Source of the DNA: Maridesulfovibrio sp.
GTDB lineage: Bacteria; Desulfobacterota; Desulfovibrionia; Desulfovibrionales; Desulfovibrionaceae
Reading direction: 5' to 3'
DNA: 64,000 nt
Assembly (NCBI RefSeq): GCF_963677005.1
Contig: NZ_OY781616.1
Location: forward strand, 2,799,001 to 2,863,000
Part shown: piece after piece, positions 17,992-26,080 of the stretch
How the letters are laid out: the number at the start of each line of letters is the position of its first letter
Numbering within the stretch: the first letter of the stretch is position 1
The notes under the pieces: model-generated
The model's input: only the letters and a program-made list of their open reading frames with translations
What the model was told of the DNA's origin: nothing
The model's database searches: none
Translations under genes and position numbers: made by a program

Positions 17992-19353
17992 GGCTCTACC
18001 TCAAAGAAAGGGGCGATGACTTAATCCGATAAAAAGAAAGGCATACCGAACCGACTCGATATGCCCTATAAATTGATCAAATTTCCGACCAAAGAAAGGA
18101 GATCAATTTATGGATCGAATCTTAATCGGCCTGCCCGATTTTGCAATCAAAAATGTGGTGTCGTATTTTCCGATAATTCTTGAGGTAGAGTGGACAGGCA
18201 AGCCAATTTGTCCTCGGTGCCGAAGTTCTTCATTTCGGATCAAGGATACGTTCAGGCGATTTATCAAGAGCATTCCGCATAACGGGCGCGCATCGATTTT
18301 GCGGGTAAAGTGCCACAAGTATCACTGCAAGGATTGTGGTCGATATTTCAACACCCGTATGGACGGGATTAAGAAGTGGAGCCGCTCTACCGAAATTTTA
18401 AAGCGCGAAGTTTTTCGGCAGTACAACAACGGATCATGTAACAAGACCATTGCCAGTGAAAACGGAATCGGAGTTTCCAGCGTGGAGCGATTTTATCATC
18501 AGGTCATCAATCTAAAAGTCCGACAGCGCAGCAACTGGAAGTGTCCTCGGTATCTCGGAATTGATGAGCATCGTTTCACACGCAAAGTGGGGTTTGCAAC
18601 CACGTTTTGCGACCTTGCAAACAATAAAATTTTTGACATAGCCATGGGCCGCAGTGCCGCTGAATTACTTCCCTTTCTCAGGACTCTTAAAGGGCGGAGT
18701 AAGGTAAAAGTAGTTTGTATAGATATGAATTCTGCTTATAGGCATATGGTCAAAACCTGGTTTCCGAACGCCCGGATTGTTTCGGATCGCTTTCACGTAA
18801 TTCGGCTGGTGAACCAGCATTTCAGCAAGACCTGCAAGCTGATCGATGAAGAAAATATTTCGTATGGTCGGGGTGGAATTTTGCGGGCCATGCTGTGTCG
18901 GCAGGACCGTTTGTCAGACAAAAGGAAAGAGCTTTTATCTAAATATTTTGAGGCGCAACCGGCAATCGAAAGTCTTTACCACTTCTGCCATGAACTGAAC
19001 GATCTGCTCAGAGTTAGGGCACAAAATGGCCGTAGCTGCAAAAAATACATTTTCGAACTGCTTGATAAAATCAAGCAACTTCAGCAGAGTCCTTTTGCTC
19101 CGCTTCGAACGCTGGGCAGAACTCTGAATAGCTGGAAAGAGGAAGTGGCCCGGATGTTTCGTTACGGTAAAAGCAACGGAACAACCGAAGGATTTCATCG
19201 GAAGATGAAACTTATCCAGAGGCGGGCATACGGATTTAGAAATTTCGAAAACTATCGGCTGCGTGTACGGGTTTTGTGCGGGTAGTCGAGAAGAAAATCA
19301 ACGGTTGGAAATTTGATCATTCGGGCTTGTGCCCCTTTCTTTGGTGTAGACCC
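17992..19353 (+). mobile_element. ISL3-family insertion sequence, complete
   Basis: 1362 bp with 23-bp imperfect terminal inverted repeats (17992-18014 and 19331-19353, 20 of 23 matching; the shared inner part is CAAAGAAAGGGGC). It encodes one intact transposase and is bounded by an exact 8-bp direct repeat. Intact ends, intact transposase and identical flanks point to a recent insertion. It interrupts a diguanylate cyclase gene between codons 27 and 28, immediately after the first membrane anchor. Confidence 0.95.
18110..19285 (+). CDS. ISL3-family transposase
   Basis: 391 residues, intact. An N-terminal zinc-ribbon region has CPRC at about 34-37 and CHKYHCKDCGRYF near 70. The DDE catalytic triad is seen as D in YLGIDEHRF (about 151), D in VVCIDMNSAY (about 204) and E in NGTTEGFHRKMK (about 359), followed by the family-typical RRAYGFRNFENYRLRV. 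ATG at 18110 with AAAGGAG upstream. Length is normal for the family. Confidence 0.95.
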   Translation: MDRILIGLPDFAIKNVVSYFPIILEVEWTGKPICPRCRSSSFRIKDTFRRFIKSIPHNGRASILRVKCHKYHCKDCGRYFNTRMDGIKKWSRSTEILKREVFRQYNNGSCNKTIASENGIGVSSVERFYHQVINLKVRQRSNWKCPRYLGIDEHRFTRKVGFATTFCDLANNKIFDIAMGRSAAELLPFLRTLKGRSKVKVVCIDMNSAYRHMVKTWFPNARIVSDRFHVIRLVNQHFSKTCKLIDEENISYGRGGILRAMLCRQDRLSDKRKELLSKYFEAQPAIESLYHFCHELNDLLRVRAQNGRSCKKYIFELLDKIKQLQQSPFAPLRTLGRTLNSWKEEVARMFRYGKSNGTTEGFHRKMKLIQRRAYGFRNFENYRLRVRVLCG

Positions 19354-19361
19354 CTGATTGG
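19354..19361. repeat. Target-site duplication, right copy
   Basis: CTGATTGG, identical to 17984-17991. Confidence 0.93.
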
Positions 19362-19434
19362 CGACAAAAACCAAAACAAGAAGACCGGCCAGAATAACCG
19401 CCGTCAACGCCATACCGCCATTCATTAGTTTCAT
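19354..19434 (-). pseudogene. Sensor diguanylate cyclase, N-terminal fragment with signal anchor
   Basis: Codons 1-27 of the split gene: a short polar start and the membrane anchor MALTAVILAGLLVLVFVANQ. Translation would now run into the IS and stop after about 60 residues. Joined to GTGCTCATGG at 17983 it continues as VANQ-VLMENAIKK in frame. GGTGG lies just ahead of the ATG at 19434. Confidence 0.88.
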
Positions 19435-19534
19435 CTACCACCGACCCTGGATCCCATGAAAATGACACTACCCCACGATACTACCGGTAAGCATACTACA
19501 TAAATCATCTCATGAGCTATTATTTAAATAAGAA

Positions 19535-19566
19535 AACCCCGGACAGAGATTAATCCTGCCCGGGGT
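19535..19566 (-). terminator. Terminator of the rlmN operon
   Basis: Stem of CCCCGGGCAG and CTGTCCGGGG (minus strand, one G-T pair) around a 9-base loop, followed by TTTTCTTATTT on the minus strand, 25 bases past the rlmN stop. Confidence 0.85.
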
Positions 19567-19590
19567 CGAATTTTCATTTATTTATACTGA

Positions 19591-20628
19591 TCAGTCTTTC
19601 TGCTGATCCGCCTTCAACTGCCCGCAGGCAGCCTTGATATCCTGTCCCATGGATCGGCGTATGGTAGCGGTGACCTTTTTCTTCCAGAGATATTTTTCAA
19701 ACGCCAGCACAGTCGCTTCGGACGGAGCGTCGTAAAGCGGACGGTCGCCGGGATTGTAAGCAATGAGGTTGACCTTGCATTTGCGATGTCCGAGCAGGCG
19801 GACCAGCTGCGCAGCGTGTTCAAGGGAATCATTCACCCCGCCAAGCAGGAGATATTCGTACGTTACCCGTTCCCTCGGCCTGAGCGGATAACGATCCATG
19901 GCCGCCAGCAGATCATCAATATGTGTTCCGGCAGCCTTGGGCATAATCTTCGCCCGCAACTCCTGAGTGGGAGCATGCAGGGAGATGGCGGGCAGAGTCA
20001 AATCTTCCCGACCGAGAATTTCCAACTGGCTTAAAAAGCCTACAGATGAAACAGTAATTCTCCGGCGCGAAAAATTCAGCCCATCCGGATTGTTGAGCGT
20101 CTTCAGAGACCGAATCAGATTGTCAAGATTGAGCAGAGGTTCTCCCATGCCCATGAAAACCAGATTCTTCAGCGGAGGGAATCCGTTGCGCAGCAGGTAG
20201 CCTCGTCCGGCCAGCACCTGCCCTAAAATCTCGGACATGGTCATGTTGCGCTCGAAGCCCATCAGCCCCGTATTGCAGAAAGTACACCCCATGGCGCAGC
20301 CGACCTGCGTGGAAAGACACTGTGTGTAATAGCCGTCCATGGGAATAAGTACCGTTTCCACCAATGCACCGTCATCCAGACGAAGCAGAAGCTTGACCGT
20401 GCCGTCCCTGCTGGTCTGGACAACATCCACCTGCGGATGCCTGATAACAGCCCGGCTCTTCAATTCTTCACGAAGATTTTTGGCAAGGTTGGTCATCAAG
20501 TCGAAATCATCCACGCCTTTCTGCCAGAGCCACTGCCAAATCTGAGCGGTCCGGAAACGCGGTATACCCATTTCCCCGACCACGAAGCTTTCAAGCGCAT
20601 CGTATTCCAAATCAAGGATATCTATCAT
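19591..20628 (-). CDS. rlmN: Dual-specificity 23S rRNA / tRNA methyltransferase RlmN
   Basis: Radical SAM enzyme that makes 2-methyladenosine at 23S rRNA A2503 and tRNA A37. 345 residues. The 4Fe-4S motif is CAMGCTFCNTG (CxxxCxxC). The RlmN N-terminal helical domain begins at about residue 5, and the C-terminal catalytic cysteine is in GQDIKAACGQL. Length and order match the family. It starts 3 bases after the stop of the upstream ArnT-like glycosyltransferase gene, so the two are co-transcribed leftward. Confidence 0.96.
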   Translation of the reverse strand: MIDILDLEYDALESFVVGEMGIPRFRTAQIWQWLWQKGVDDFDLMTNLAKNLREELKSRAVIRHPQVDVVQTSRDGTVKLLLRLDDGALVETVLIPMDGYYTQCLSTQVGCAMGCTFCNTGLMGFERNMTMSEILGQVLAGRGYLLRNGFPPLKNLVFMGMGEPLLNLDNLIRSLKTLNNPDGLNFSRRRITVSSVGFLSQLEILGREDLTLPAISLHAPTQELRAKIMPKAAGTHIDDLLAAMDRYPLRPRERVTYEYLLLGGVNDSLEHAAQLVRLLGHRKCKVNLIAYNPGDRPLYDAPSEATVLAFEKYLWKKKVTATIRRSMGQDIKAACGQLKADQQKD

Positions 20629-20631
20629 CTC

Positions 20632-22563
20632 TTATATTTTCTCCGGGTTTATCCGCACGATGTAAACTCTCTGCTTCACCCATTTCACGGTTAACACATC
20701 AAACTCGTCTATCTTGATAATACTGCGGACTCTCTGCGGCAGCGCCCTGAAAAGTTTGAGAAATCCCGCATAATCATCGCTGGTAAGAAGAAGGACGGCG
20801 TTTCGGAATTCAGTCCTGCTGAAATACTCATATGCCGGAAATCTTTCCGCATCATTATGCTCACGCCTGAAAAGTTCCGCGGCCATTGACGGCTTTACCA
20901 TGGCCTGCAATATCTGCTCAGGAGGAGCTTCGGAACCGAGCGAGTACATGCACTTCGCCCCGGCATCAAGCTTTTTAAGGAAATAGACAACGTCAGGGTA
21001 GGTCTTGATAAAAAACGGCCGGTGAATGACCAGAGTATCCGAATTCGCAAAGGGCTTCATCCTGTCGGTAACGGACTGGCCCATTATCGGCAGCGGTCTG
21101 CTGTCCGCAACCGAGGCATAGGAAGGCAGCGCATTATAGTAAAACGGCATTACCGCTGCAATTGCCAGCGCTCCCAAAACTATGTGCAGGGCCGGGAACT
21201 CATGCTGCTTTATGCTTGCAAAAAGGAGTACCAGAAAGAAAATGCCCAACGCGATGAAAAAAGGAAGCATCAGATCCATATACTGCCCGACCGGCACACC
21301 GTCGGCAAGGTTGACACTGACATTTCCACTCCGAAAGGAGCGGTAACCGAGCATAGCTGCCATGGAGCACAGCCAGATGAAGCCCATCTCGAACATGGTT
21401 TTGTAGCTTTTATCCCGACTTGCGTTCATGAGCCAATCGCAGATCATCACCGAAAGCAGAGGGAGGACCGGCAGCATGTAGCGGTTGGACTTGAGCTTGA
21501 AAAGCAGGGTGAAGACCAGCAGGTAGACCAGAAACGAACAGGCCAGGAAAACATATTTCTCGTTGAATCTCTCCCGAAGACTCTTCCAGACTGCATACAC
21601 CGTTCCGAAGACATAGCCGCCCCAAGGGAAAAAAATGACGGTCAGGGTATCGAAATACGGATCAAGACGTGCAAACTTTGCGATGGCCTTGCTCTCGCTG
21701 GTGGAGGTGTTCAAAAAGAACTGCCCGATAAGCCCGGCAGTATAATCAAATCCGCTGGTGAGCCACGCTCCCCACAGCCAGAGGAAAAAAGGTATACATC
21801 CGGCAGCAAACCACAGCAGCAGAATTCCGCGATCCTTCCATGCGGCAGCAAATACACCACGGGGTCCGAGAGAAGAAAGGAATGTCACCATCTTACCGGA
21901 TTCATGCATTTTTCCAACATTGAAGCGAATCCCTTCCGCCAGGACAAGACCGGCCAGCGGTAAAAAGGCAAAAGGACCTTTGGCAAGAACCCCAAGAGCG
22001 GTCAGTACCGCCCCGCCGAGAGCTGTTCTGCGACTCCTCTCACCCAGATAATACAGCAGATAGAAATAGGAAGCCCAGGTGACGCAACAGGCGAAAACAA
22101 CATCGACCTTTATCATCACCGCCATGAATTTGAAGAGTACGGAACTCTGGAGAACAGCCCCGGACAAAAGCCCGGTGGCCGGCCCGAAAAGCCTGCGTCC
22201 GATCATGACAGTACCAAGCACCATGAGCATGGAACAGATCACGGTAGGCATGCGCATCAGGAAAAGTCCGCTTGCCCCGAGGTCAACATGGGAGGCCAGC
22301 CAGGCAAAGGGGAACATGGTCCAGTATACCAGCGGCGGCTTTTCCATACGCGGCATTCCGTCGAACATGGGAGCCAGAAAGTTGCCGTGGGCCACCATTT
22401 CGTAAGCAGCCCGGGCATATTTCGGTTCATCAATATCGTAAAAGTAATTCAGCCAGGTGCCGTAACCCGACACCAGAGCAGAAAAAACAAGCAGCAGAAC
22501 CAGAAGTAAGGTCCAGTGCCTGCTGCAGAATCCATCCATTTCTGATTCTATTTGCTCGGTCAT
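20632..22563 (-). CDS. ArnT-like glycosyltransferase (GT39/GT83, polytopic membrane)
   Basis: 643 residues with about 11-12 membrane segments. The first periplasmic loop has DIDEPKYARAAYEMVAHGNF followed by GMPRMEKPPLVYW, the signature of ArnT/PMT-type transferases that use polyprenyl-linked sugars to modify lipid A, other glycans or proteins. The Asp-Glu pair is the catalytic acid region. A soluble periplasmic C-terminal domain follows (about 480-643). Sugar and acceptor are unknown. It is divergent from the POTRA-like exported protein gene at 22719. Confidence 0.85.
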   Translation of the reverse strand: MTEQIESEMDGFCSRHWTLLLVLLLVFSALVSGYGTWLNYFYDIDEPKYARAAYEMVAHGNFLAPMFDGMPRMEKPPLVYWTMFPFAWLASHVDLGASGLFLMRMPTVICSMLMVLGTVMIGRRLFGPATGLLSGAVLQSSVLFKFMAVMIKVDVVFACCVTWASYFYLLYYLGERSRRTALGGAVLTALGVLAKGPFAFLPLAGLVLAEGIRFNVGKMHESGKMVTFLSSLGPRGVFAAAWKDRGILLLWFAAGCIPFFLWLWGAWLTSGFDYTAGLIGQFFLNTSTSESKAIAKFARLDPYFDTLTVIFFPWGGYVFGTVYAVWKSLRERFNEKYVFLACSFLVYLLVFTLLFKLKSNRYMLPVLPLLSVMICDWLMNASRDKSYKTMFEMGFIWLCSMAAMLGYRSFRSGNVSVNLADGVPVGQYMDLMLPFFIALGIFFLVLLFASIKQHEFPALHIVLGALAIAAVMPFYYNALPSYASVADSRPLPIMGQSVTDRMKPFANSDTLVIHRPFFIKTYPDVVYFLKKLDAGAKCMYSLGSEAPPEQILQAMVKPSMAAELFRREHNDAERFPAYEYFSRTEFRNAVLLLTSDDYAGFLKLFRALPQRVRSIIKIDEFDVLTVKWVKQRVYIVRINPEKI

Positions 22564-22718
22564 TAATTATATCCTGATTATTTTTGGCGGAGCGCCCTTG
22601 GGCTGTCCCGTTCTAGCAAAGTTTTCCCGACAAGTCGAAAGCCGCGGGACTGGATTAAATGGGGCTGATGGGTTACCGGTTAATACAGAACTTTTCACGT
22701 TATATCAAAGAGGCCGGC

Positions 22719-25457
22719 ATGCGTTCCTGTTTTTATTCAAACCTTATCATCCTGTTGTTGGCGATGGGCCTTTGCCCAGCCGCAGTGTCCGCCGCTCCCC
22801 TGCTCTCCATAGGCGACTTTCAATACCAGAACGGAACAGCCGCACCGGAATTCACCGAATTCCTGCATGCAGCTGTGTGCAGCGAGGGCCTGAACTGCGC
22901 CAACAGCACCGCCGTACCGAAAAACGCCCGATACACGATTTCCGGAATATTGAATACAGGCCGCAAAGGAACATCCTATTCCGCCATGCTTACCGACACC
23001 TTCCATCTTGAACCGGATGTATTTATCAACGGAAAACAGGTCGGAGGTAAAACGTCCGCTCCAGCGGCGAAAAAACTGGCCAAATCCATTTACGGACTCC
23101 TTTCCGTTCAGAAAGTAAGCTCCGTTGATATCAGCGGAAACGTAATGATGGCACCGGGGGCAATCATGGCCCTTTCCGGAATTTTTCCGGGGGAAGAGGC
23201 AACTCCGCAAAAAGTCATCGCCGCACGCATAATACTTGAAGACTGCGGCCTGTTTGAACAGGTCAGAATTTTCCTCATTCCCGGAGCAGACGGCCGCAAA
23301 GTCAAAATTTCCGTCAAGGAAAACCTCATGCTCTCAGCCTCCGGGATGCCCGGACCCGGCAGGGATGTACTCACAAACATCCTGGGGGCCCCTGAAAACG
23401 AACTCCCTGAATTCCCGGACAGCTTAGCAACAGAGCTTGCTTTTCCTCATCCGGAAAAAATAAGCGGGGAAATGCTGGCATACCGGGCCGAAAAAATACT
23501 CGAACAGATTTCCATGCAGGGAGAAAAGGACTCCCCGGAAGCAATGGAGGAACTGATCGAAGTGGCGGCTGCAATCCGCAACCGGATATATGTTTATGAC
23601 AGTTCCTGCCGGAATATGTGCATCATCCTGCTCAAACTGTGTTCTGTTCTAGACCGGCGTACAGTACAGAATCTTACGGACAGGCTGCAGCGGGAACCGG
23701 CTTCCGGGCCGGAAGACCGATCCTTCAGCCGCAAACTGGCCCGCATAGAATTTCTCGGTAAAGCGCAGGCGGCCGCACAGGATGCCATGACAATTCTGGC
23801 CGCCCGCATATATTCGGACCATCCGCACTCCCCGGCTCTGCCCTGGGTGCTGTTTGCCCTCGGAAAACAGGCTGTAAGTTCAGAAGACCTGACCAGAGCC
23901 GCTCCTCTGCTGGCTGCGGCAACAGCGTACTCCTCGCTACCGGTCAGCCCGGAAATGCTCATAACAGCTGCAAAAGCGCAGTACAGCAACCTGGACAGCA
24001 AAGGAGGAGATGCGGCCTCCGGCATGCTCAAATCAATGCTGGAAGACCCGGAACTGCCATCCGGGCTGCGCAGAAAAATCAATAGTCTCGAACACTGGAA
24101 CGCCCTGTGTAAAACCGCCCTGTCGATAACAGACGGTGACAGCTTCGATCAGAAACTCCGCAAGGGGAACGCCCTCATCCTGCTTGATCGCCCGGACCTT
24201 GCAGAACCGCTATTCCACGAGCTCCACAGCGCCCATCCGGATGATGCCCGGCCCTTCACCGGGTTTGCACGGCTTGCATTTCAGCGCACCGGAAATCTGC
24301 TTTCCGTAAGGCCCTATATTGAACGGGCGGCCCGCCTTTCTGGGAAAGACCGGTTTTTCTACGAATTGTCGCTTGCATACACCCTTGAAAGGATCACAGA
24401 AGAAGCACTGCCGACAATCCGCAGAGACGGCCGCGATTCCGAGGAAGCAGCCGCTACTCGGTTCCTGCTGCCCAGGGCGGAACAGTGCGCTGTCGGGTAC
24501 GAAAGATTCAACCGGCCCCGTGCATTGCTGCTGAAAAACGGAATCGAGGTACTTGATCACTGGCTGGCCTATCCGAAAATGACCGACACTCAGGCGCTGG
24601 ATGCAATGTACAACAGGACTGTGCTGTTATCCGGGCAGGAACCGGACGACCAGCTGATAAAATCTGCCGAATATTATTTTTCAACAAGCTCTCCGGACAG
24701 GACAGCAGTACGCCAGATGCTTTGCGAACCCCTTGCTTTTTCCGCTGCAGCGGAAACAAGATTCCTGCAACTGAACCTTCTGATACGGGAAATGGCTGTT
24801 TCTCCCGCGGAAGAAATCGCCGCGGCACTGGAGCGGGCGGACAGGGCCACATTTTCCAACGATCTGAACCGCAACCGGGCAGTGGCCATTCAGGCCGATA
24901 CCCATGCCCTGCTCGGACTATACCGCCACTCCGTCCCGGAACTGGAACGGGCCAGATCTCTCTACGCCCTGGCAGTAACCCTGAACAGTTCCACGGAGCA
25001 TGCGCGGCTGCTTAACAACCAGGCAGCGGTAAACCTTGCTCTGGACAGAAAAGAGGAAGCAGACGACCTCTACGATGAAGCCGCAGACAACCCTGTACAG
25101 GTTCCGGAGGCAATCGAACTGGGTAAAATATTCACAGCCCTCCCGGCAGAGGAACAGGACGGAAAACTGTGTGATCTGGCAGAAAGGACGCAAAACCCAA
25201 AGGTTCGCGCGGCAGCACGAAAGCATATGCATATGAAAAACAGTGGAATGGACGAAAAAAATGAAACCGTAAAAACGACTAACGGAACGGAGGCGGTGCC
25301 CCCTGCAAACTTGGCTTCGGGCATGCCTGAAGTACTGCTGCAGGAAGAATACGGCATGGGCGGGGACTACGACAACTACAACGGACTGCAACTCTTTTTC
25401 AGGTATGAAAGCAGCCCCTGGCTGATCCCGGGAACTTCAGAGATAACCGGGGGATAA
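22719..25457 (+). CDS. Exported protein with POTRA-like segment and helical-repeat body
   Basis: 912 residues from the ATG at 22719, chosen for AAAGAGG upstream and because it opens a clean signal peptide (SNLIILLLAMGLCPAAVSAAP). The first 110 mature residues look like a small periplasmic domain (LLSIGDFQYQNGT, RYTISGILNTG). Then comes a segment that reads like a BamA POTRA repeat: VSSVDISGNV, ALSGIFPGEEATPQKV, ILEDCGLFEQVRIFL, VKISVKEN. The remaining 650 residues are Ala/Leu/Glu-rich helices resembling a TPR-like solenoid. No C-terminal beta-barrel is present. It probably sits in the periplasm or at the outer membrane; function unknown. Confidence 0.72.
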   Translation: MRSCFYSNLIILLLAMGLCPAAVSAAPLLSIGDFQYQNGTAAPEFTEFLHAAVCSEGLNCANSTAVPKNARYTISGILNTGRKGTSYSAMLTDTFHLEPDVFINGKQVGGKTSAPAAKKLAKSIYGLLSVQKVSSVDISGNVMMAPGAIMALSGIFPGEEATPQKVIAARIILEDCGLFEQVRIFLIPGADGRKVKISVKENLMLSASGMPGPGRDVLTNILGAPENELPEFPDSLATELAFPHPEKISGEMLAYRAEKILEQISMQGEKDSPEAMEELIEVAAAIRNRIYVYDSSCRNMCIILLKLCSVLDRRTVQNLTDRLQREPASGPEDRSFSRKLARIEFLGKAQAAAQDAMTILAARIYSDHPHSPALPWVLFALGKQAVSSEDLTRAAPLLAAATAYSSLPVSPEMLITAAKAQYSNLDSKGGDAASGMLKSMLEDPELPSGLRRKINSLEHWNALCKTALSITDGDSFDQKLRKGNALILLDRPDLAEPLFHELHSAHPDDARPFTGFARLAFQRTGNLLSVRPYIERAARLSGKDRFFYELSLAYTLERITEEALPTIRRDGRDSEEAAATRFLLPRAEQCAVGYERFNRPRALLLKNGIEVLDHWLAYPKMTDTQALDAMYNRTVLLSGQEPDDQLIKSAEYYFSTSSPDRTAVRQMLCEPLAFSAAAETRFLQLNLLIREMAVSPAEEIAAALERADRATFSNDLNRNRAVAIQADTHALLGLYRHSVPELERARSLYALAVTLNSSTEHARLLNNQAAVNLALDRKEEADDLYDEAADNPVQVPEAIELGKIFTALPAEEQDGKLCDLAERTQNPKVRAAARKHMHMKNSGMDEKNETVKTTNGTEAVPPANLASGMPEVLLQEEYGMGGDYDNYNGLQLFFRYESSPWLIPGTSEITGG

Positions 25458-25474
25458 CAGTTCATTTTTTCAGA

Positions 25475-25717
25475 TTATTCTGATGATTCTATCATGTAAT
25501 CAAGCTCTTCGGCCATAAGCCTCAGCGGTTCAACCCCGCCGGTGATTCTCATGATTTCCACAAGAGTCTCGGCTCCAAGCTTAGCTTTCTTATCATCAGG
25601 ATTCACTTCGCGAACAAGTGTTTTGACCGTCTTGCCAAGCTTGTCGGCAAGCTCCTCCAACGGGACAGGACCGTTCATCACAAGATCCTGAATTGCTTTA
25701 TCTATCTTATCCGTCAT
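25475..25717 (-). CDS. Small CII/CP76-like regulatory protein
   Basis: 80 residues from the ATG at 25717 (AAAGGA 9 bases ahead; an upstream TTG at 25726 is possible). The pattern VPLEELADKLGKTVKTLVREVNPDD, then AKLGAETLVEIMRITGGVEPLRLMAEEL, resembles phage CII / CP76 type regulators, which bind DNA through a helix-turn-helix. No other phage gene is near, so it is likely a domesticated chromosomal regulator. It is divergent from the histidine kinase gene across 363 bp. Confidence 0.65.
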   Translation of the reverse strand: MTDKIDKAIQDLVMNGPVPLEELADKLGKTVKTLVREVNPDDKKAKLGAETLVEIMRITGGVEPLRLMAEELDYMIESSE

Positions 25718-25875
25718 CACTTTCAATCCTTTAATTTAACTACTGCCGAAGCACCAAACCTTTAACCCAAAAGGTTGAAACCCACAACCGGTGAAGTCAT
25801 GCACCGGCCATCCGCCATCACTTCCCCCGCTCATATTTTACGCTCAAGACGGCAAGCAGTGCTGACAAAACTCAA

Positions 25876-25895
25876 TTGTCACTGTATTGTAACAA
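25876..25895 (+). promoter_or_regulatory. Pho-box-like direct repeat 1
   Basis: TTGTCAC at 25876 and TTGTAAC at 25887 are direct repeats spaced 11 bp, the geometry of PhoB boxes (TGTCA-type half-sites every 11 bp with an AT-rich spacer). It lies about 190 bases upstream of the PhoR-like kinase gene. No good -10 hexamer is seen at the expected distance. Confidence 0.5.
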
Positions 25896-25970
25896 ATGCG
25901 CCGAAGGACCGGAAGATCAATCCCACAAACAAAAAATAATATTTCAATAAGTTACACATAAAAAAGCCTT

Positions 25971-25979
25971 TTGTAACAA
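25971..25979. promoter_or_regulatory. TTGTAACAA element
   Basis: One of four TTGT-R-ACAA elements in this intergenic region; here the symmetry extends to TTTTGTAACAAAA at 25969-25981. Confidence 0.4.
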
Positions 25980-26005
25980 AACTTGACCTAACTTTTTTTA
26001 CATGC

Positions 26006-26025
26006 TTGTTACTCGTTTGTGACAA
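26006..26025 (+). promoter_or_regulatory. Pho-box-like direct repeat 2
   Basis: TTGTTAC at 26006 and TTGTGAC at 26017, again spaced 11 bp, ending 55 bases before the kinase start. This is the better placed of the two candidates for control of the kinase-pit-DUF47 operon by a PhoB-type response regulator. Confidence 0.52.
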
Positions 26026-26048
26026 GTTCGGAGACACAAGGTCAGCTG

Positions 26049-26057
26049 TTGTAACAA
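26049..26057. promoter_or_regulatory. TTGTAACAA element next to the ribosome site
   Basis: GTTGTAACAAC (26048-26058) is a perfect 5-1-5 inverted repeat ten bases before the GGAGG of the kinase gene, where a bound protein would block transcription or the transcript could form a small structure. Confidence 0.4.
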
Positions 26058-26080
26058 CGGAACGGTGGAGGATTCTCTTT

